A DNA stretch of 64,000 bases from Methylobacteriaceae bacterium (GCA_020638135.1 JACKJE010000009.1:1-64000), one strand, 5' to 3'; positions 27,731 to 36,669 are shown, numbered from the stretch's first letter. Program-made: numbers and translations. Notes: generated by a model from the sequence alone, not told the origin.

Positions 27731-28699
27731 TCAGAGTTTGCGCAGCGCGACCTGTTCAATTCTGTGCGAGACGCCTTTGGTCAGCACCAGGCTGGCGCGG
27801 GCGCGGGTGGGAAATATGTTCTCGTGCAAATTGCGCAAGTTGATGCGCGACCAGATGGCGGTCGCGACCTCCATCGCCTCGTCATCGCTCAGATCCGCGT
27901 ATTTGCGGAAATAGGATTGTGGGTCACGAAACGCCGTTTCGCGGAGGCGCATGAAGCGGTCGACGTACCACCGTTCGAGGATCGCGTCCTCGGCATGCAG
28001 ATAGACCGAGAAATCGAAAAAGTCGGATACGAACGGCGTTTCGTTCGCGTCGCGCGACAATCGGCTCGGCTGCAGGACGTTCACGCCCTCCACAATGAGA
28101 ATATCAGGGCGATCGACAGTGACTGTTTCGCCGGCGATGACATCATATGTCAGATGCGAATAGATCGGCGCCTCGACACGCTCCTGGCCGGCCTTGACGT
28201 CGGACAGGAAGCGGATGAGCGTGGTCTGGTCGTAGCTCTCGGGAAAGCCCTTCTTCTCCATCAGTCCGTCGCGTTCGAGGACCGCATTCGGGTAGAGGAA
28301 CCCGTCGGTGGTCACGAGCTGGACCTTCGGCGTGTTAGGCCAGCGCGACAGAAGCGCCTGCAAGACGCGCGCGGTCGTGGACTTGCCCGCAGCGACCGAA
28401 CCTGCGACGCCGATGATATAGGGAACCTTGCCATCCTCGGCCCCGAGGAAGCGTTGCGTCGCCTTGAACAACCCCTGGGTGGCTGCAACATAGAGCGCCA
28501 GAAGGCGCGAAAGCGGCAGGTAGATCGCGACAACTTCCTCGACCGACATCGGATCGTTGATCGATTGAAGTTTTGTCAGATCCTCGATCGTCAGCGTCAG
28601 GGGCGTGTCGGCGCGCAGGGCGGCCCACTCATTCCGCGAGAAATGGCGATACGGCGAAAGGGTTCCGTTCGCCTGGATAGGGCAGACCCGCTCGTCCAT
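27731..28699 (-). CDS. coaA: Type I pantothenate kinase
   Basis: Phosphorylates pantothenate, the first step of coenzyme A synthesis. The 322-residue product has SPYRHFSRNEWAAL, P-loop GVAGSVAAGKSTTARVL near 100, LVTTDGFLYPN, KKGFPESYD and VEGVNVLQ, all typical of PanK-I. ATG 28699 is preceded by CGGAG at four bases; an alternative TTG at 28717 would overlap the hisFE stop. It is the last gene of the histidine operon, the arrangement seen in many alphaproteobacteria. Two later CoA-pathway genes, coaBC and coaE, are also in the window. Confidence 0.95.
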   Translation of the reverse strand: MDERVCPIQANGTLSPYRHFSRNEWAALRADTPLTLTIEDLTKLQSINDPMSVEEVVAIYLPLSRLLALYVAATQGLFKATQRFLGAEDGKVPYIIGVAGSVAAGKSTTARVLQALLSRWPNTPKVQLVTTDGFLYPNAVLERDGLMEKKGFPESYDQTTLIRFLSDVKAGQERVEAPIYSHLTYDVIAGETVTVDRPDILIVEGVNVLQPSRLSRDANETPFVSDFFDFSVYLHAEDAILERWYVDRFMRLRETAFRDPQSYFRKYADLSDDEAMEVATAIWSRINLRNLHENIFPTRARASLVLTKGVSHRIEQVALRKL

Positions 28700-28713
28700 G
28701 TCACTCCGCACTC

Positions 28714-29814
28714 TCAACCTTCGTTAGAACGGTTCTTGCGCGAGGCTTTTTCCTGAAGGCCGGATTGTCGCGTCCGCCGCTGAAGTTCCGCGAAAACGTC
28801 TTCCAGCGCAATGCCTTTTGCGTGCAGCAGAACCATCAGATGGTAGAGTAGGTCCGCGCTCTCCGAAACGAGTTCGCGCGCATCGCCTGAGCAGGCGGCA
28901 ATGACCGCTTCGACCGCCTCCTCCCCAAATTTCTTCGAAATGCGCGGGATTCCGCCCTCGATGAGCTTGCGGGTATATGAAGCCGCGTCGTTCGAAGCAG
29001 CGCGCGCGGCGACGATGTCGCGAAGACGTTCCAATGTGAACGTATCGGAGGCGGAGGCGTCCAGACGCATCGGCAGGCCGGCGCGCGCCATATAATCCTT
29101 CGCTTCGCGAATCGAAAACGTCCCGAAGTGGAATATCGAGGCCGCCAGAACGGCGGAGGCGTGACCCTGACGGACGCCCTCGACCAGATGCTCGAGCTCG
29201 CCGACGCCGCCGGAGGCGATCACCGGCACGGTCACGGCGTCGGCGATCGCGCGGGTCAGCTCGAGATCGAAGCCACTCTTCGTCCCGTCACGATCCATCG
29301 AGGTCAACAGGATCTCGCCGGCGCCGAGCGACACGACTTCCCGCGCATAGGCGACCGCATCGATCCCTGTCGGCTTGCGACCGCCGTGCGTGAAAATTTC
29401 CCAATGGTCGCCGACGCGTTTGGCGTCTATCGCCACGACGATGCACTGACTGCCGAATTTTTCGGCGGCGTCGCGAACGAATGCTCGATTTGCGACAGCG
29501 GCGGAATTGATCGAGACCTTGTCCGCGCCGGCTAGCAGCAATTTGCGGATATCGTCAGTCGCCCGGACGCCGCCGCCGACCGTCAGGGGCATGAAGCACG
29601 CTTCCGCGGTCCGCTGCACCACGTCGAAAATGATGCCGCGATTTTCATGCGTCGCGGTGATGTCCAGGAAGCACAGTTCGTCGGCGCCGGCAGCGTCATA
29701 GGCTATCGCGCATTCCACGGGATCGCCGGCATCGCGCAGATCGACGAAATTGACGCCCTTGACGACGCGCCCGTCCTTGACGTCGAGGCAAGGAATGAGA
29801 CGCTTCTTAAGCAC
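28714..29814 (-). CDS. hisFE: HisF-HisE fusion: imidazole glycerol phosphate synthase cyclase and phosphoribosyl-ATP pyrophosphatase
   Basis: One 366-residue frame joins two histidine enzymes. Residues 1-253 are HisF, with catalytic Asp in IPCLDVKDGRVVKG and in VVAIDAKR and phosphate loops LTVGGGVR and VIASGGVG. After MRLDASAS a HisE domain follows: FTLERLRDIVAARA, SYTRKLIEGG, KKFGEEAVEAVIA and ADLLYHLMVLL. HisF closes the imidazole ring with HisH; HisE cleaves phosphoribosyl-ATP. HisE is normally separate or fused to HisI. No stop occurs at the junction in any nearby frame and HisE has no ATG of its own, so the fusion appears genuine. GTG 29814 overlaps hisA. Confidence 0.92.
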   Translation of the reverse strand: MLKKRLIPCLDVKDGRVVKGVNFVDLRDAGDPVECAIAYDAAGADELCFLDITATHENRGIIFDVVQRTAEACFMPLTVGGGVRATDDIRKLLLAGADKVSINSAAVANRAFVRDAAEKFGSQCIVVAIDAKRVGDHWEIFTHGGRKPTGIDAVAYAREVVSLGAGEILLTSMDRDGTKSGFDLELTRAIADAVTVPVIASGGVGELEHLVEGVRQGHASAVLAASIFHFGTFSIREAKDYMARAGLPMRLDASASDTFTLERLRDIVAARAASNDAASYTRKLIEGGIPRISKKFGEEAVEAVIAACSGDARELVSESADLLYHLMVLLHAKGIALEDVFAELQRRTRQSGLQEKASRKNRSNEG

Positions 29815-30553
29815 GGACGTTCTCGCGGGATTGCTTGATCAGCGCGAGCGCCTCGTCGGCCCGCAGGCGGCCGTCGTAGAGCGCCCGGCCCGAGATCGCG
29901 CCGGCAAGGCGGGCGCAGTCGGGCATCAGAAGGCGACGCACGTCGTCGAGCGAGGCAAGGCCGCCCGATGCGATGACGGGGATCGAGACCGCCTCGGCCA
30001 GCGCGAGGGTCGCCTCGATATTGAGCCCGAGCATGACGCCGTCGCGCATGATGTCCGTGTAGATGATGGCGGCGACGCCAGCGTCCTCGAAGCGTCGACC
30101 GATGTCGACGGCCGTCGCGGTGGACGTGCGGGCCCATCCTTCAATTGCGACAAGACCTTCGCGGGCGTCGACGCCGACCGCGATCCGTCCCGGATAGAGT
30201 CGGGCCGCCTCCCGGACGAGGCTCGGGTCGCGAACCGCCGCCGTGCCGATGATAACGCGCGTGACTCCCTTTCCGAGCCATCCCTCGATCGTGCGCAGGT
30301 CGCGGATTCCGCCACCGAGTTGCACGGGAATCTTGAGGCGCGCCAGCATGCCTTCCACGGCCTGGGCGTTCACCGGCCGGCCGGCGAATGCGCCGTCGAG
30401 GTCCACTACATGCAGGTATTCAAAGCCGAGCTGTTCGAAATCGACGGCCTGAGCGACCGGGTCGACGTTGAATACCGTCGCCTTGTCCATGTCGCCGTGG
30501 ACAAGACGGACACACTCGCCATTTTTCAGGTCGATAGCTGGAAACAGGATCAC
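29807..30553 (-). CDS. hisA: Phosphoribosylformimino-5-aminoimidazole carboxamide ribotide isomerase
   Basis: HisA isomerises ProFAR to PRFAR by an Amadori rearrangement, just before the HisF/HisH step. The 248-residue TIM barrel has ILFPAIDLKNGECVRLVHGD with the first catalytic Asp, VVDLDGAFAGRPVN, LGGGIRDL, VGVDAREG, the second Asp in IIYTDIMRDGVMLG, and ASGGLASLDD. GTG 30553 gives the canonical ILFPAIDLK start and overlaps the hisH stop as GTGA; a GTG nine bases upstream is possible. Downstream it overlaps hisFE by eight bases. Confidence 0.95.
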   Translation of the reverse strand: MILFPAIDLKNGECVRLVHGDMDKATVFNVDPVAQAVDFEQLGFEYLHVVDLDGAFAGRPVNAQAVEGMLARLKIPVQLGGGIRDLRTIEGWLGKGVTRVIIGTAAVRDPSLVREAARLYPGRIAVGVDAREGLVAIEGWARTSTATAVDIGRRFEDAGVAAIIYTDIMRDGVMLGLNIEATLALAEAVSIPVIASGGLASLDDVRRLLMPDCARLAGAISGRALYDGRLRADEALALIKQSRENVRA

Positions 30554-31203
30554 GGCGACCACCGCAGAAAGTTCGAGATGAGCTTCAACCCGAGCGACTG
30601 GCTCTTTTCGGGATGAAACTGTACGCCGGCGATATTGTCGCGCCCGATCATGGCCGTCAGAGGACCGCCGTAATCCGTTTCGGCGATAACGGCCTGCGGT
30701 TCACGCGGCTTGAAGTGATAGGAATGCACGAAGTAGGCGTGGAGCCCCGTTTCGCCCAACGGCAGTTCTTTCAGCAAAGGATGTGCGCGTCGGGCGGTCA
30801 GCGTGTTCCAGCCCATGTGCGGGACCTTGAGCGACGCGTCGGCCGGCTCGATCTGCACGACATCGCCGCCAATCCAGTCCAAGCCGTCCACGGTTTCGTA
30901 TTCGAGCCCGCGCGTCGCCAGAAGCTGCATACCGACGCAAATGCCGAGGAAGGGCCGCGCCCGGTTGATCGCGGCCTCGCTCAACGCCTCGGTCATGCCG
31001 GCGACAGCGGTCAGCCCGTTGCGGCAATCGGCGAATGCGCCAACGCCGGGCAGCACGACGCGGTCGGCGAGCCGAACGACGTCCGGATCTGCCGTGACCG
31101 TGATGCTCGACGCCGACAGGCCGCACTCGCGCGCCGCTCTCTCGAAGGCCTTGCGCGCGGAGTGCAGATTGCCGGAACCGTAATCAACCAGCGCGACGGT
31201 CAC
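30550..31203 (-). CDS. hisH: Imidazole glycerol phosphate synthase subunit HisH
   Basis: The glutaminase subunit that feeds ammonia to HisF. The 217-residue class I amidotransferase has VDYGSGNLHSARKA, the oxyanion segment LPGVGAF, nucleophile Cys in LGICVGMQLLATRG, and the His-Glu pair in GVQFHPEKSQ. GTG 31203 overlaps the stop of the upstream DUF2628 gene as GTGA, and its own stop overlaps the hisA start the same way, so coupling through the operon is tight. Confidence 0.95.
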   Translation of the reverse strand: MTVALVDYGSGNLHSARKAFERAARECGLSASSITVTADPDVVRLADRVVLPGVGAFADCRNGLTAVAGMTEALSEAAINRARPFLGICVGMQLLATRGLEYETVDGLDWIGGDVVQIEPADASLKVPHMGWNTLTARRAHPLLKELPLGETGLHAYFVHSYHFKPREPQAVIAETDYGGPLTAMIGRDNIAGVQFHPEKSQSLGLKLISNFLRWSP

Positions 31204-31589
31204 GATCCGGCCCCTTCGGCAGGCATACGAAAGGCCGCCCGCGCGAAGGCGTCCGCCCCATCCGACCCATAAGCCAATCCGGCGACAGGGGCGCCGCGGC
31301 GCGTCAAGGCCTGCCGACGCCATTCATGCCCGTCGAGACCGATCGAGATCGCCACAGGCAACCAAGCGACAACTGCGACGATTCCGCTTAACTTGCCGGC
31401 CTGGAACGCCAGTCCCAGTCCCGCGGCGAGAACCAGAACGAGCGCCGCCCGCCGCCACAAGCTATTGGCGACAAGCCAAAACGGCCCGAGCCAGAAACCG
31501 GCCCAGGAAAACCGATACGGCACCAATTGCGGCGGCGCCGGATCGGCAGGGCCGGCATGAACCGTGAAAAGTGTGTGCGTGGCAGCCAT
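31200..31589 (-). CDS. DUF2628 small membrane protein inside the his operon
   Basis: A 129-residue protein resembling DUF2628: PYRFSWAGFWLGPFWLVANSL, then a strongly hydrophobic ALVLVLAAGLGLAF and a second membrane stretch SGIVAVVAWLPVAISIGL, ending in a charged tail with HEWRRQAL. Two or three membrane segments are predicted by eye. The function of the family is unknown. It begins four bases after hisB and overlaps hisH, so it is expressed with histidine genes; this gene is also found at this place in other alphaproteobacterial his operons, to my recollection. Confidence 0.72.
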   Translation of the reverse strand: MAATHTLFTVHAGPADPAPPQLVPYRFSWAGFWLGPFWLVANSLWRRAALVLVLAAGLGLAFQAGKLSGIVAVVAWLPVAISIGLDGHEWRRQALTRRGAPVAGLAYGSDGADAFARAAFRMPAEGAGS

Positions 31590-31593
31590 CTGA

Positions 31594-32181
31594 CTACAGG
31601 ACGCCTTTCGTCGAGGGGATCGCATCGGATTGCCGCGGATCGATCTCAACCGCCTCACGCAAGGCGCGGGCCAACGCCTTGAAACAGGATTCCGCGATGT
31701 GGTGGCTGTTAGCCCCGCGAATGTTGTCGATGTGCATGTTCGCGCCGCAGTTCCCGGCCAGCGCCTGGAAGAATTCCCGTACCAGTTCGGTGTCGAAGGT
31801 TCCGATCTTGGGCGTGGGAAATTGCGCCTCGAACACGAGAAACGCGCGGCCAGACAGGTCAATGGCGGCGCGCGTCAGGGCTTCGTCCATCGGCACATAG
31901 GCGGCCGCGTACCGGCGTATGCCTTTCCGGTCGCCGAGAGCCTGCCTGATCGCCTGACCAAGCGCGATTCCAACATCTTCGACCGTGTGGTGGTCATCTA
32001 TGTGCAGGTCGCCCTGCGCGGAAATTTCGAGATCGAACAGACCGTGACGGGCGATTTGATCCAGCATGTGGTCGAAAAAGCCGACGCCCGTCGAAATGGC
32101 CGACTTGCCCGAACCATCGAGCGCGATGGTCAGGGAAATGTCGGTTTCCTTGGTCTTGCGCTGAACGGTCGCGCGACGCAT
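31594..32181 (-). CDS. hisB: Imidazoleglycerol-phosphate dehydratase
   Basis: HisB dehydrates imidazole glycerol phosphate to imidazole acetol phosphate. The 195-residue monofunctional form has the two metal-binding His clusters: FFDHMLDQIARHG, DLHIDDHHTVEDVGIALG, and later MHIDNIRGANSHHIAESCFKA without interruption. The start at 32181 (MRRATVQRKTKET) matches the family N-terminus. It is the first gene of the operon hisB-DUF2628-hisH-hisA-hisFE-coaA, facing hslV across a 140-base divergent gap. Confidence 0.95.
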   Translation of the reverse strand: MRRATVQRKTKETDISLTIALDGSGKSAISTGVGFFDHMLDQIARHGLFDLEISAQGDLHIDDHHTVEDVGIALGQAIRQALGDRKGIRRYAAAYVPMDEALTRAAIDLSGRAFLVFEAQFPTPKIGTFDTELVREFFQALAGNCGANMHIDNIRGANSHHIAESCFKALARALREAVEIDPRQSDAIPSTKGVL

Positions 32182-32287
32182 ATCCGTAGCCCCGTGAATG
32201 CTCCGGCGTCTTCTAGCCTGTATTTCTAGAGTTTGCCACGCTCGCGGCGCATGGCGGGCGGTGGAAGCAGGCCGGATTTGGCAAATT

Positions 32288-32299
32288 CTTGGCGCCAAG
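32288..32299. promoter_or_regulatory. 12-bp palindrome upstream of hslV
   Basis: CTTGGCGCCAAG is perfectly self-complementary and ends 22 bases before the hslV start in the hisB/hslV divergent gap. It could be an operator. I could not recognise a sigma-32 promoter or CIRCE element here. Confidence 0.3.
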
Positions 32300-32321
32300 G
32301 CGGGATGAGAGGGTGGATGGC

Positions 32322-32885
32322 ATGAGCCAGGATCAACTGCGCTGGCACGCGACAACGATTGTTCTGGTCCGCAAGGACGGCCGCACGACGATCGCCGGCG
32401 ATGGCCAGGTCTCGCTCGGCCAGACGGTCGTGAAGGGCAATGCCCGCAAGGTGCGCCGCCTCGGCAAGGGCAATGTGATCTCCGGATTTGCTGGCGCGAC
32501 AGCGGACGCGTTTACCCTCTTCGAGCGTCTCGAAGCCAAGCTGGAGCAGTTTTCGGGGCAGTTGATGCGCGCCACGATCGAAATGGCGAAGGATTGGCGG
32601 ACCGACCGCTATCTGCGCCGACTGGAGGCCATGATGCTCGTTGCGGATAGTTCCTCCGCCTTCCTTCTGTCGGGAACAGGCGACGTCCTTGAGCCCGAGG
32701 GCGGGCCTCATGGGTCGGTCATGGCGATCGGATCGGGGGGAAACTATGCGCTCGCCGCAGCGCGCGCGCTGATCGACGGACCGATGGATTCCGAAGCCAT
32801 TGCGCGGCGCGCATTGGAGATTGCGGCCGACATCTGCGTCTACACAAACCGCAACATCGTCGTCGAATCGATCGATTCCGTCTGA
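32322..32885 (+). CDS. hslV: ATP-dependent protease subunit HslV (ClpQ)
   Basis: The proteolytic dodecamer of the HslUV complex. The 187-residue protein is proteasome-beta-like: the N-terminal propeptide is removed at HATTIVLVRKDG to expose the catalytic Thr, and GNARKVRRLGKGNVISGFAG and MAIGSGGNYALAAARAL are family signatures. ATG 32322 gives the usual short propeptide; an upstream in-frame ATG is less likely. hslU follows at 15 bases, forming a two-gene heat-shock operon. Confidence 0.96.
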   Translation: MSQDQLRWHATTIVLVRKDGRTTIAGDGQVSLGQTVVKGNARKVRRLGKGNVISGFAGATADAFTLFERLEAKLEQFSGQLMRATIEMAKDWRTDRYLRRLEAMMLVADSSSAFLLSGTGDVLEPEGGPHGSVMAIGSGGNYALAAARALIDGPMDSEAIARRALEIAADICVYTNRNIVVESIDSV

Positions 32886-32900
32886 AAACAAGGGCTTGGT

Positions 32901-34196
32901 ATGACCGATTTTTCGCCGCGTGAGATCGTTTCCGAACTCGACCGCTACATCGTCGGCCAGGCAGAGGCCAAGCGGGCCGTGGCGATAGCCCTGCGCAATC
33001 GTTGGCGGCGGTCCAAGCTCGAGGGCCAGATGCGCGAAGAGGTGCTGCCGAAGAACATCCTGATGATCGGCCCGACCGGCTGCGGCAAGACCGAAATCGC
33101 CCGCCGCCTCGCCAAGCTCGCCCAAGCGCCGTTTCTGAAGGTCGAGGCGACCAAGTTCACCGAAGTCGGCTACGTCGGCCGCGACGTCGAACAGATCGTT
33201 CGCGATCTCGTCGAAGTCGCTATTTCGCTCGGCAAGGAAAAGCAGCGGGCGTCAGTCCGGGCGCGCGCGGAAACCGCCGCGGAGGAACGCATGGTCACGG
33301 CGCTCGTCGGGGCCAATGCCGCCCAGTCGACCCGCGATTCCTTCAGGCGGATGTTGCGCGCCGGCGAACTCGATGACAAGGACGTCGAAATTGAGACGAC
33401 AGCGTCGGGCTCGTCGACGCCGGTCTTCGAACTCCCAAACATGCCCGGCGCGGTCGGGGCGATCTCTCTCGGCGACCTGTTCGGCAAGGGCGCCAAACCG
33501 ACGCGGCGCCGGCTCAAGGTGCGCGAGGCGCGCGAACCGTTGATCGCGGATGAAGCCGAAAAACTCGTCGACAACGACCAGATCGTGCAGGACGCGATCC
33601 GGGAGACCGAGAATCACGGCATCGTCTTTATCGACGAAATCGACAAAATCTGCGTGCGGGAAGGGCGCGGCGGAGACGTCTCGCGTGAGGGCGTGCAACG
33701 CGATCTGCTGCCGCTCATCGAAGGGACGACTGTCGCCACGAAACACGGCGCCGTGCGGACCGACCACATTCTATTCATCGGCTCCGGCGCATTCCACCTG
33801 TCAAAACCCTCCGATCTCCTGCCGGAGCTGCAGGGCCGTTTGCCGATCCGCGTCGAACTGGCGTCTTTGTCGGAGGCGGATTTCGTTCGTATCCTCAACG
33901 AGACCGAGGCCTGTCTTCCCAAGCAATATCGGGCCTTGATGGAGACCGAGGGCGTGACCCTGGACTTCATGCCCGACGGGATCGCCTCGATCGCCGGCTT
34001 CGCCGCCCGCATCAACGAAACCGTCGAGAACATCGGCGCGCGCCGCCTGCAGACCGTCATGGAGCGCATCCTCGAAGAGGCAAGTTTCAACGCGCCGGAC
34101 ATCTCCGGGGAGACGATCGTGATCGACGCGGCCTATGTCGAGCGGTCGATCGGCGATCTCGCGCGCAATGTCGATCTGAGCCGTTTCATTCTCTGA
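32901..34196 (+). CDS. hslU: ATP-dependent protease ATPase subunit HslU (ClpY)
   Basis: The AAA+ unfoldase that feeds HslV. The 431-residue protein starts MTDFSPREIVSELDRYIVGQ and has Walker A GPTGCGKTEIARRL near 56, the pore motif GYVGRD, Walker B IVFIDEIDKIC, sensor residues, and a C-terminus ending VDLSRFIL, which docks into HslV. The inserted I domain between the Walker motifs is present at normal size. It lies directly downstream of hslV. Confidence 0.97.
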   Translation: MTDFSPREIVSELDRYIVGQAEAKRAVAIALRNRWRRSKLEGQMREEVLPKNILMIGPTGCGKTEIARRLAKLAQAPFLKVEATKFTEVGYVGRDVEQIVRDLVEVAISLGKEKQRASVRARAETAAEERMVTALVGANAAQSTRDSFRRMLRAGELDDKDVEIETTASGSSTPVFELPNMPGAVGAISLGDLFGKGAKPTRRRLKVREAREPLIADEAEKLVDNDQIVQDAIRETENHGIVFIDEIDKICVREGRGGDVSREGVQRDLLPLIEGTTVATKHGAVRTDHILFIGSGAFHLSKPSDLLPELQGRLPIRVELASLSEADFVRILNETEACLPKQYRALMETEGVTLDFMPDGIASIAGFAARINETVENIGARRLQTVMERILEEASFNAPDISGETIVIDAAYVERSIGDLARNVDLSRFIL

Positions 34197-34267
34197 TGCA
34201 ACGTCAGGGGTTTGCTCGGTCGGCGCGCCTGCGATAAGACCCGTGCGCCTTTCTGGAGCTCGGGTTT

Positions 34268-35302
34268 ATGGCTGCCTTTCCTCAACTGGTCTTTTCTGGC
34301 GTTCAGCCGACCGGCAATTTCCATCTCGGGAACTACCTCGGCGCGCTCGTAAAATTCGTGGAGATGCAAGCCAAGTACGATTGCATCTACTGCGTCGTAG
34401 ATATGCATGCGATTACGGTGCCGCAGGATCCGGCGGAGCTCGCCATGCATACGCGCGAGGTGACGGCCGCCTTCCTCGCCTCCGGCATCGATCCCAAGAA
34501 AAATATAGTGTTCAATCAAAGTCAGGTGTCCGGCCACGCGGAACTCGCCTGGGTCTTCAATTGCGTCTCGCGGCTGGGCTGGCTCAACCGGATGACCCAG
34601 TTCAAAGAAAAGGCCGGCAAGGATCGCGAAAACGCCTCGGTCGGCCTCTATGCCTATCCGAACCTGATGGCCGCCGACATTCTGGTCTATCGCGCGACCC
34701 ACGTGCCTGTTGGCGAGGACCAGAAGCAGCATCTGGAGCTGACGCGCGACATCGCGCAGAAATTCAACAATGACTTCGCCGGCTCGATCGAGCGGCTCGG
34801 GCATGGCGACGCCTTCTTCCCCTTGCCGGAGCCGATTATTCAGGGGCCAGCAACCCGCGTGATGAGCCTTCGGGACGGTTCGAAGAAAATGTCCAAGTCG
34901 GACCCGTCCGAATATTCGCGCATCAACCTTTCGGACGACGCCGATCAGATCGCCCAGAAGATCCGGAAGGCCAAGACCGATCCGGACGCGCTCCCCTCCG
35001 AGAGCGCGGGCCTTGCCGGCCGACCGGAAGCAGAAAATCTCGTGGGCGTATTCGCTGCGCTGCAGGGTGTGACGAAGGACGACGTACTGGGGCAATTCGG
35101 CGGACAGAATTTCTCGAGCTTCAAGGCCGCATTGGTCGATCTGGCGGTCGCAAGGCTCGGGCCGGTTGGCGCGGAGATGAAGCGGTTGCAGGCCGACCAC
35201 GCCTATATTGACGACGTGCTCCGTAAAGGCGCCGATCGCGCTCGCGAGATAGCGTCCCGCAACATGACGGCCGTCAAGGATATCCTCGGATTTGTCCGTT
35301 GA
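34268..35302 (+). CDS. trpS: Tryptophanyl-tRNA synthetase
   Basis: Charges tRNA-Trp. The 344-residue class Ic synthetase has FSGVQPTGNFHLGNYLGAL, whose HLGN is the HIGH-like ATP motif, the tryptophan pocket region YPNLMAADILVY, the stretch VGEDQKQHLELTRDIA and the signature KKMSKSDPSE (KMSKS). The length is normal for bacterial TrpRS. It follows hslU by 71 bases and precedes the NifU-like gene on the same strand. Confidence 0.97.
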   Translation: MAAFPQLVFSGVQPTGNFHLGNYLGALVKFVEMQAKYDCIYCVVDMHAITVPQDPAELAMHTREVTAAFLASGIDPKKNIVFNQSQVSGHAELAWVFNCVSRLGWLNRMTQFKEKAGKDRENASVGLYAYPNLMAADILVYRATHVPVGEDQKQHLELTRDIAQKFNNDFAGSIERLGHGDAFFPLPEPIIQGPATRVMSLRDGSKKMSKSDPSEYSRINLSDDADQIAQKIRKAKTDPDALPSESAGLAGRPEAENLVGVFAALQGVTKDDVLGQFGGQNFSSFKAALVDLAVARLGPVGAEMKRLQADHAYIDDVLRKGADRAREIASRNMTAVKDILGFVR

Positions 35303-35389
35303 CCCCAAGGTCGGCCCTGGCGTTTGATTGAAATCGGCCTTCAAGGCCATATCTTGCAGGCAGAGCGCCGCGCGAAGGTAAAGTCGACT

Positions 35390-35947
35390 ATGTTCATCCA
35401 GACCGAACCCACCCCCAATCCAGCCACCCTGAAATTCCTGCCTGGACGCGAGGTCGCCGGCGCCCGCCTCGCCGAGTTCCGATCCGTGGCGGAGGCCCAG
35501 GGTTCGCCGCTCGCCGCCGCATTATTTTCGGTGGACGGCGTGTCGCAGGTATTTCTCGGCGGCGATTTCATCTCCGTGACGAAAAGCGCAGGCGAATGGC
35601 AGCATCTCAAGCCGAGCATTCTCGGCGTGATCATGGAGCATTTCGTCTCGGGCGCTCCGGTGTTCGCGGCAGGTCGCGCCGAGCACGACGACGAGGACGA
35701 GTTCTACGACACTGCCGATTCCGATACGGTCGAGCAGATCAAGGATCTGCTGGACACGCGGGTCCGGCCCGCCGTCGCCGGCGATGGCGGCGATATCCGG
35801 TTTCGCGGGTTCAAGGACGGCGTCGTCTATCTCGCGATGAAGGGCGCCTGCTCAGGCTGCCCGTCTTCAACCGCGACGCTGAAGCACGGCATCCAGAATC
35901 TGCTCAAACATTTTCTTCCGGAAGTCCGCTCCGTCGAGCAGGTCTGA
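35390..35947 (+). CDS. NifU family Fe-S cluster carrier (Nfu type)
   Basis: A 185-residue scaffold that delivers Fe-S clusters to client enzymes. The Nfu N-terminal domain begins MFIQTEPTPNPATLKFLPG and runs to about residue 90; the C-terminal NifU domain has VRPAVAGDGGDIRFRGF and the cluster-binding CxxC in KGACSGCPSSTATLKHGI. This two-domain layout is that of mitochondrial NFU1 and alphaproteobacterial relatives. It lies 88 bases after trpS and 44 before tsaB. MiaB and QueG, also encoded here, are plausible clients. Confidence 0.93.
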   Translation: MFIQTEPTPNPATLKFLPGREVAGARLAEFRSVAEAQGSPLAAALFSVDGVSQVFLGGDFISVTKSAGEWQHLKPSILGVIMEHFVSGAPVFAAGRAEHDDEDEFYDTADSDTVEQIKDLLDTRVRPAVAGDGGDIRFRGFKDGVVYLAMKGACSGCPSSTATLKHGIQNLLKHFLPEVRSVEQV

Positions 35948-35991
35948 GGGATTGCGTTGATCGCGGCCGGGAATCTCGTCACCATAGGCCA

Positions 35992-36669
35992 ATGAAGATT
36001 CTCGCCATCGACACGGCTCTCGGCGCGGCGTCCGCCTGCCTGTTCGACGCCGTTTCGAACGAAGTCCTGGCTCGCGAGACGATTTGGCTGGATCGCGGAC
36101 ATGATCAGGCGATCATTCCGCTAGTCGATCGAGTCATAGCCGACCGCGGCGGCCCTTCATTGATCGAGCGAATCGCCGTTACGGTCGGGCCTGGCTCGTT
36201 CACCGGAATCAGAGTTGGAATTTCCGCCGCCCGCGCAATCGGACTGGCGGTCGGAGTTCCCGTCGTCGGGGTCTCGACCCTGTCGGCCTATGTCGCCCCG
36301 ATCATGCTGGAATGGAGCGATGGAGTGGCCGCCGCCGCCATCGACGCGCGGCACGGCCGAATTTACGTCGCCGCCTTGGCCGGCGGCGCCCCGATCATCG
36401 CGCCCCGTATTGCAGCGCCGCGCGAGGCTGTGCGCGCGATGGGGTCAGGCCCGCTTCGGCTGGCGGGATCGAGCGCCGCGGCCCTTGCGATTGAGGCCTG
36501 GTCGATGGGCGTCGCGGCCGAGGTCGTCTCGGACGCCAAAGCGCCCGACATTGCTTTTGTCGCGCGTCTTGGCGCTGCGGCCGATCCGGGTTCAGCGCCG
36601 CCACGCCCGCTCTACCTCAAGGCGCCGGACGTGACGGCGTCCGTGTCGGCCGCCCTTCCGGTGGCTTGA
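35992..36669 (+). CDS. tsaB: tRNA threonylcarbamoyladenosine biosynthesis protein TsaB
   Basis: The dimerising partner of TsaD in making t6A37 on ANN-decoding tRNAs. The 225-residue ASKHA-fold protein has ILAIDTALGAASACLFD, the conserved TVGPGSFTGIRVGISAARAI, and AAIDARHGRIYVA. ATG 35992 fixes the start at the family N-terminus although the frame is open for 400 bases upstream. Its stop is followed directly by the rimI GTG start, so the two are co-translated, a common pairing. Confidence 0.93.
   Translation: MKILAIDTALGAASACLFDAVSNEVLARETIWLDRGHDQAIIPLVDRVIADRGGPSLIERIAVTVGPGSFTGIRVGISAARAIGLAVGVPVVGVSTLSAYVAPIMLEWSDGVAAAAIDARHGRIYVAALAGGAPIIAPRIAAPREAVRAMGSGPLRLAGSSAAALAIEAWSMGVAAEVVSDAKAPDIAFVARLGAAADPGSAPPRPLYLKAPDVTASVSAALPVA

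Noticed and set aside
32182..32321. Sigma-32 promoter or CIRCE element before hslV
   Set aside because: No acceptable match to either consensus could be found by eye.
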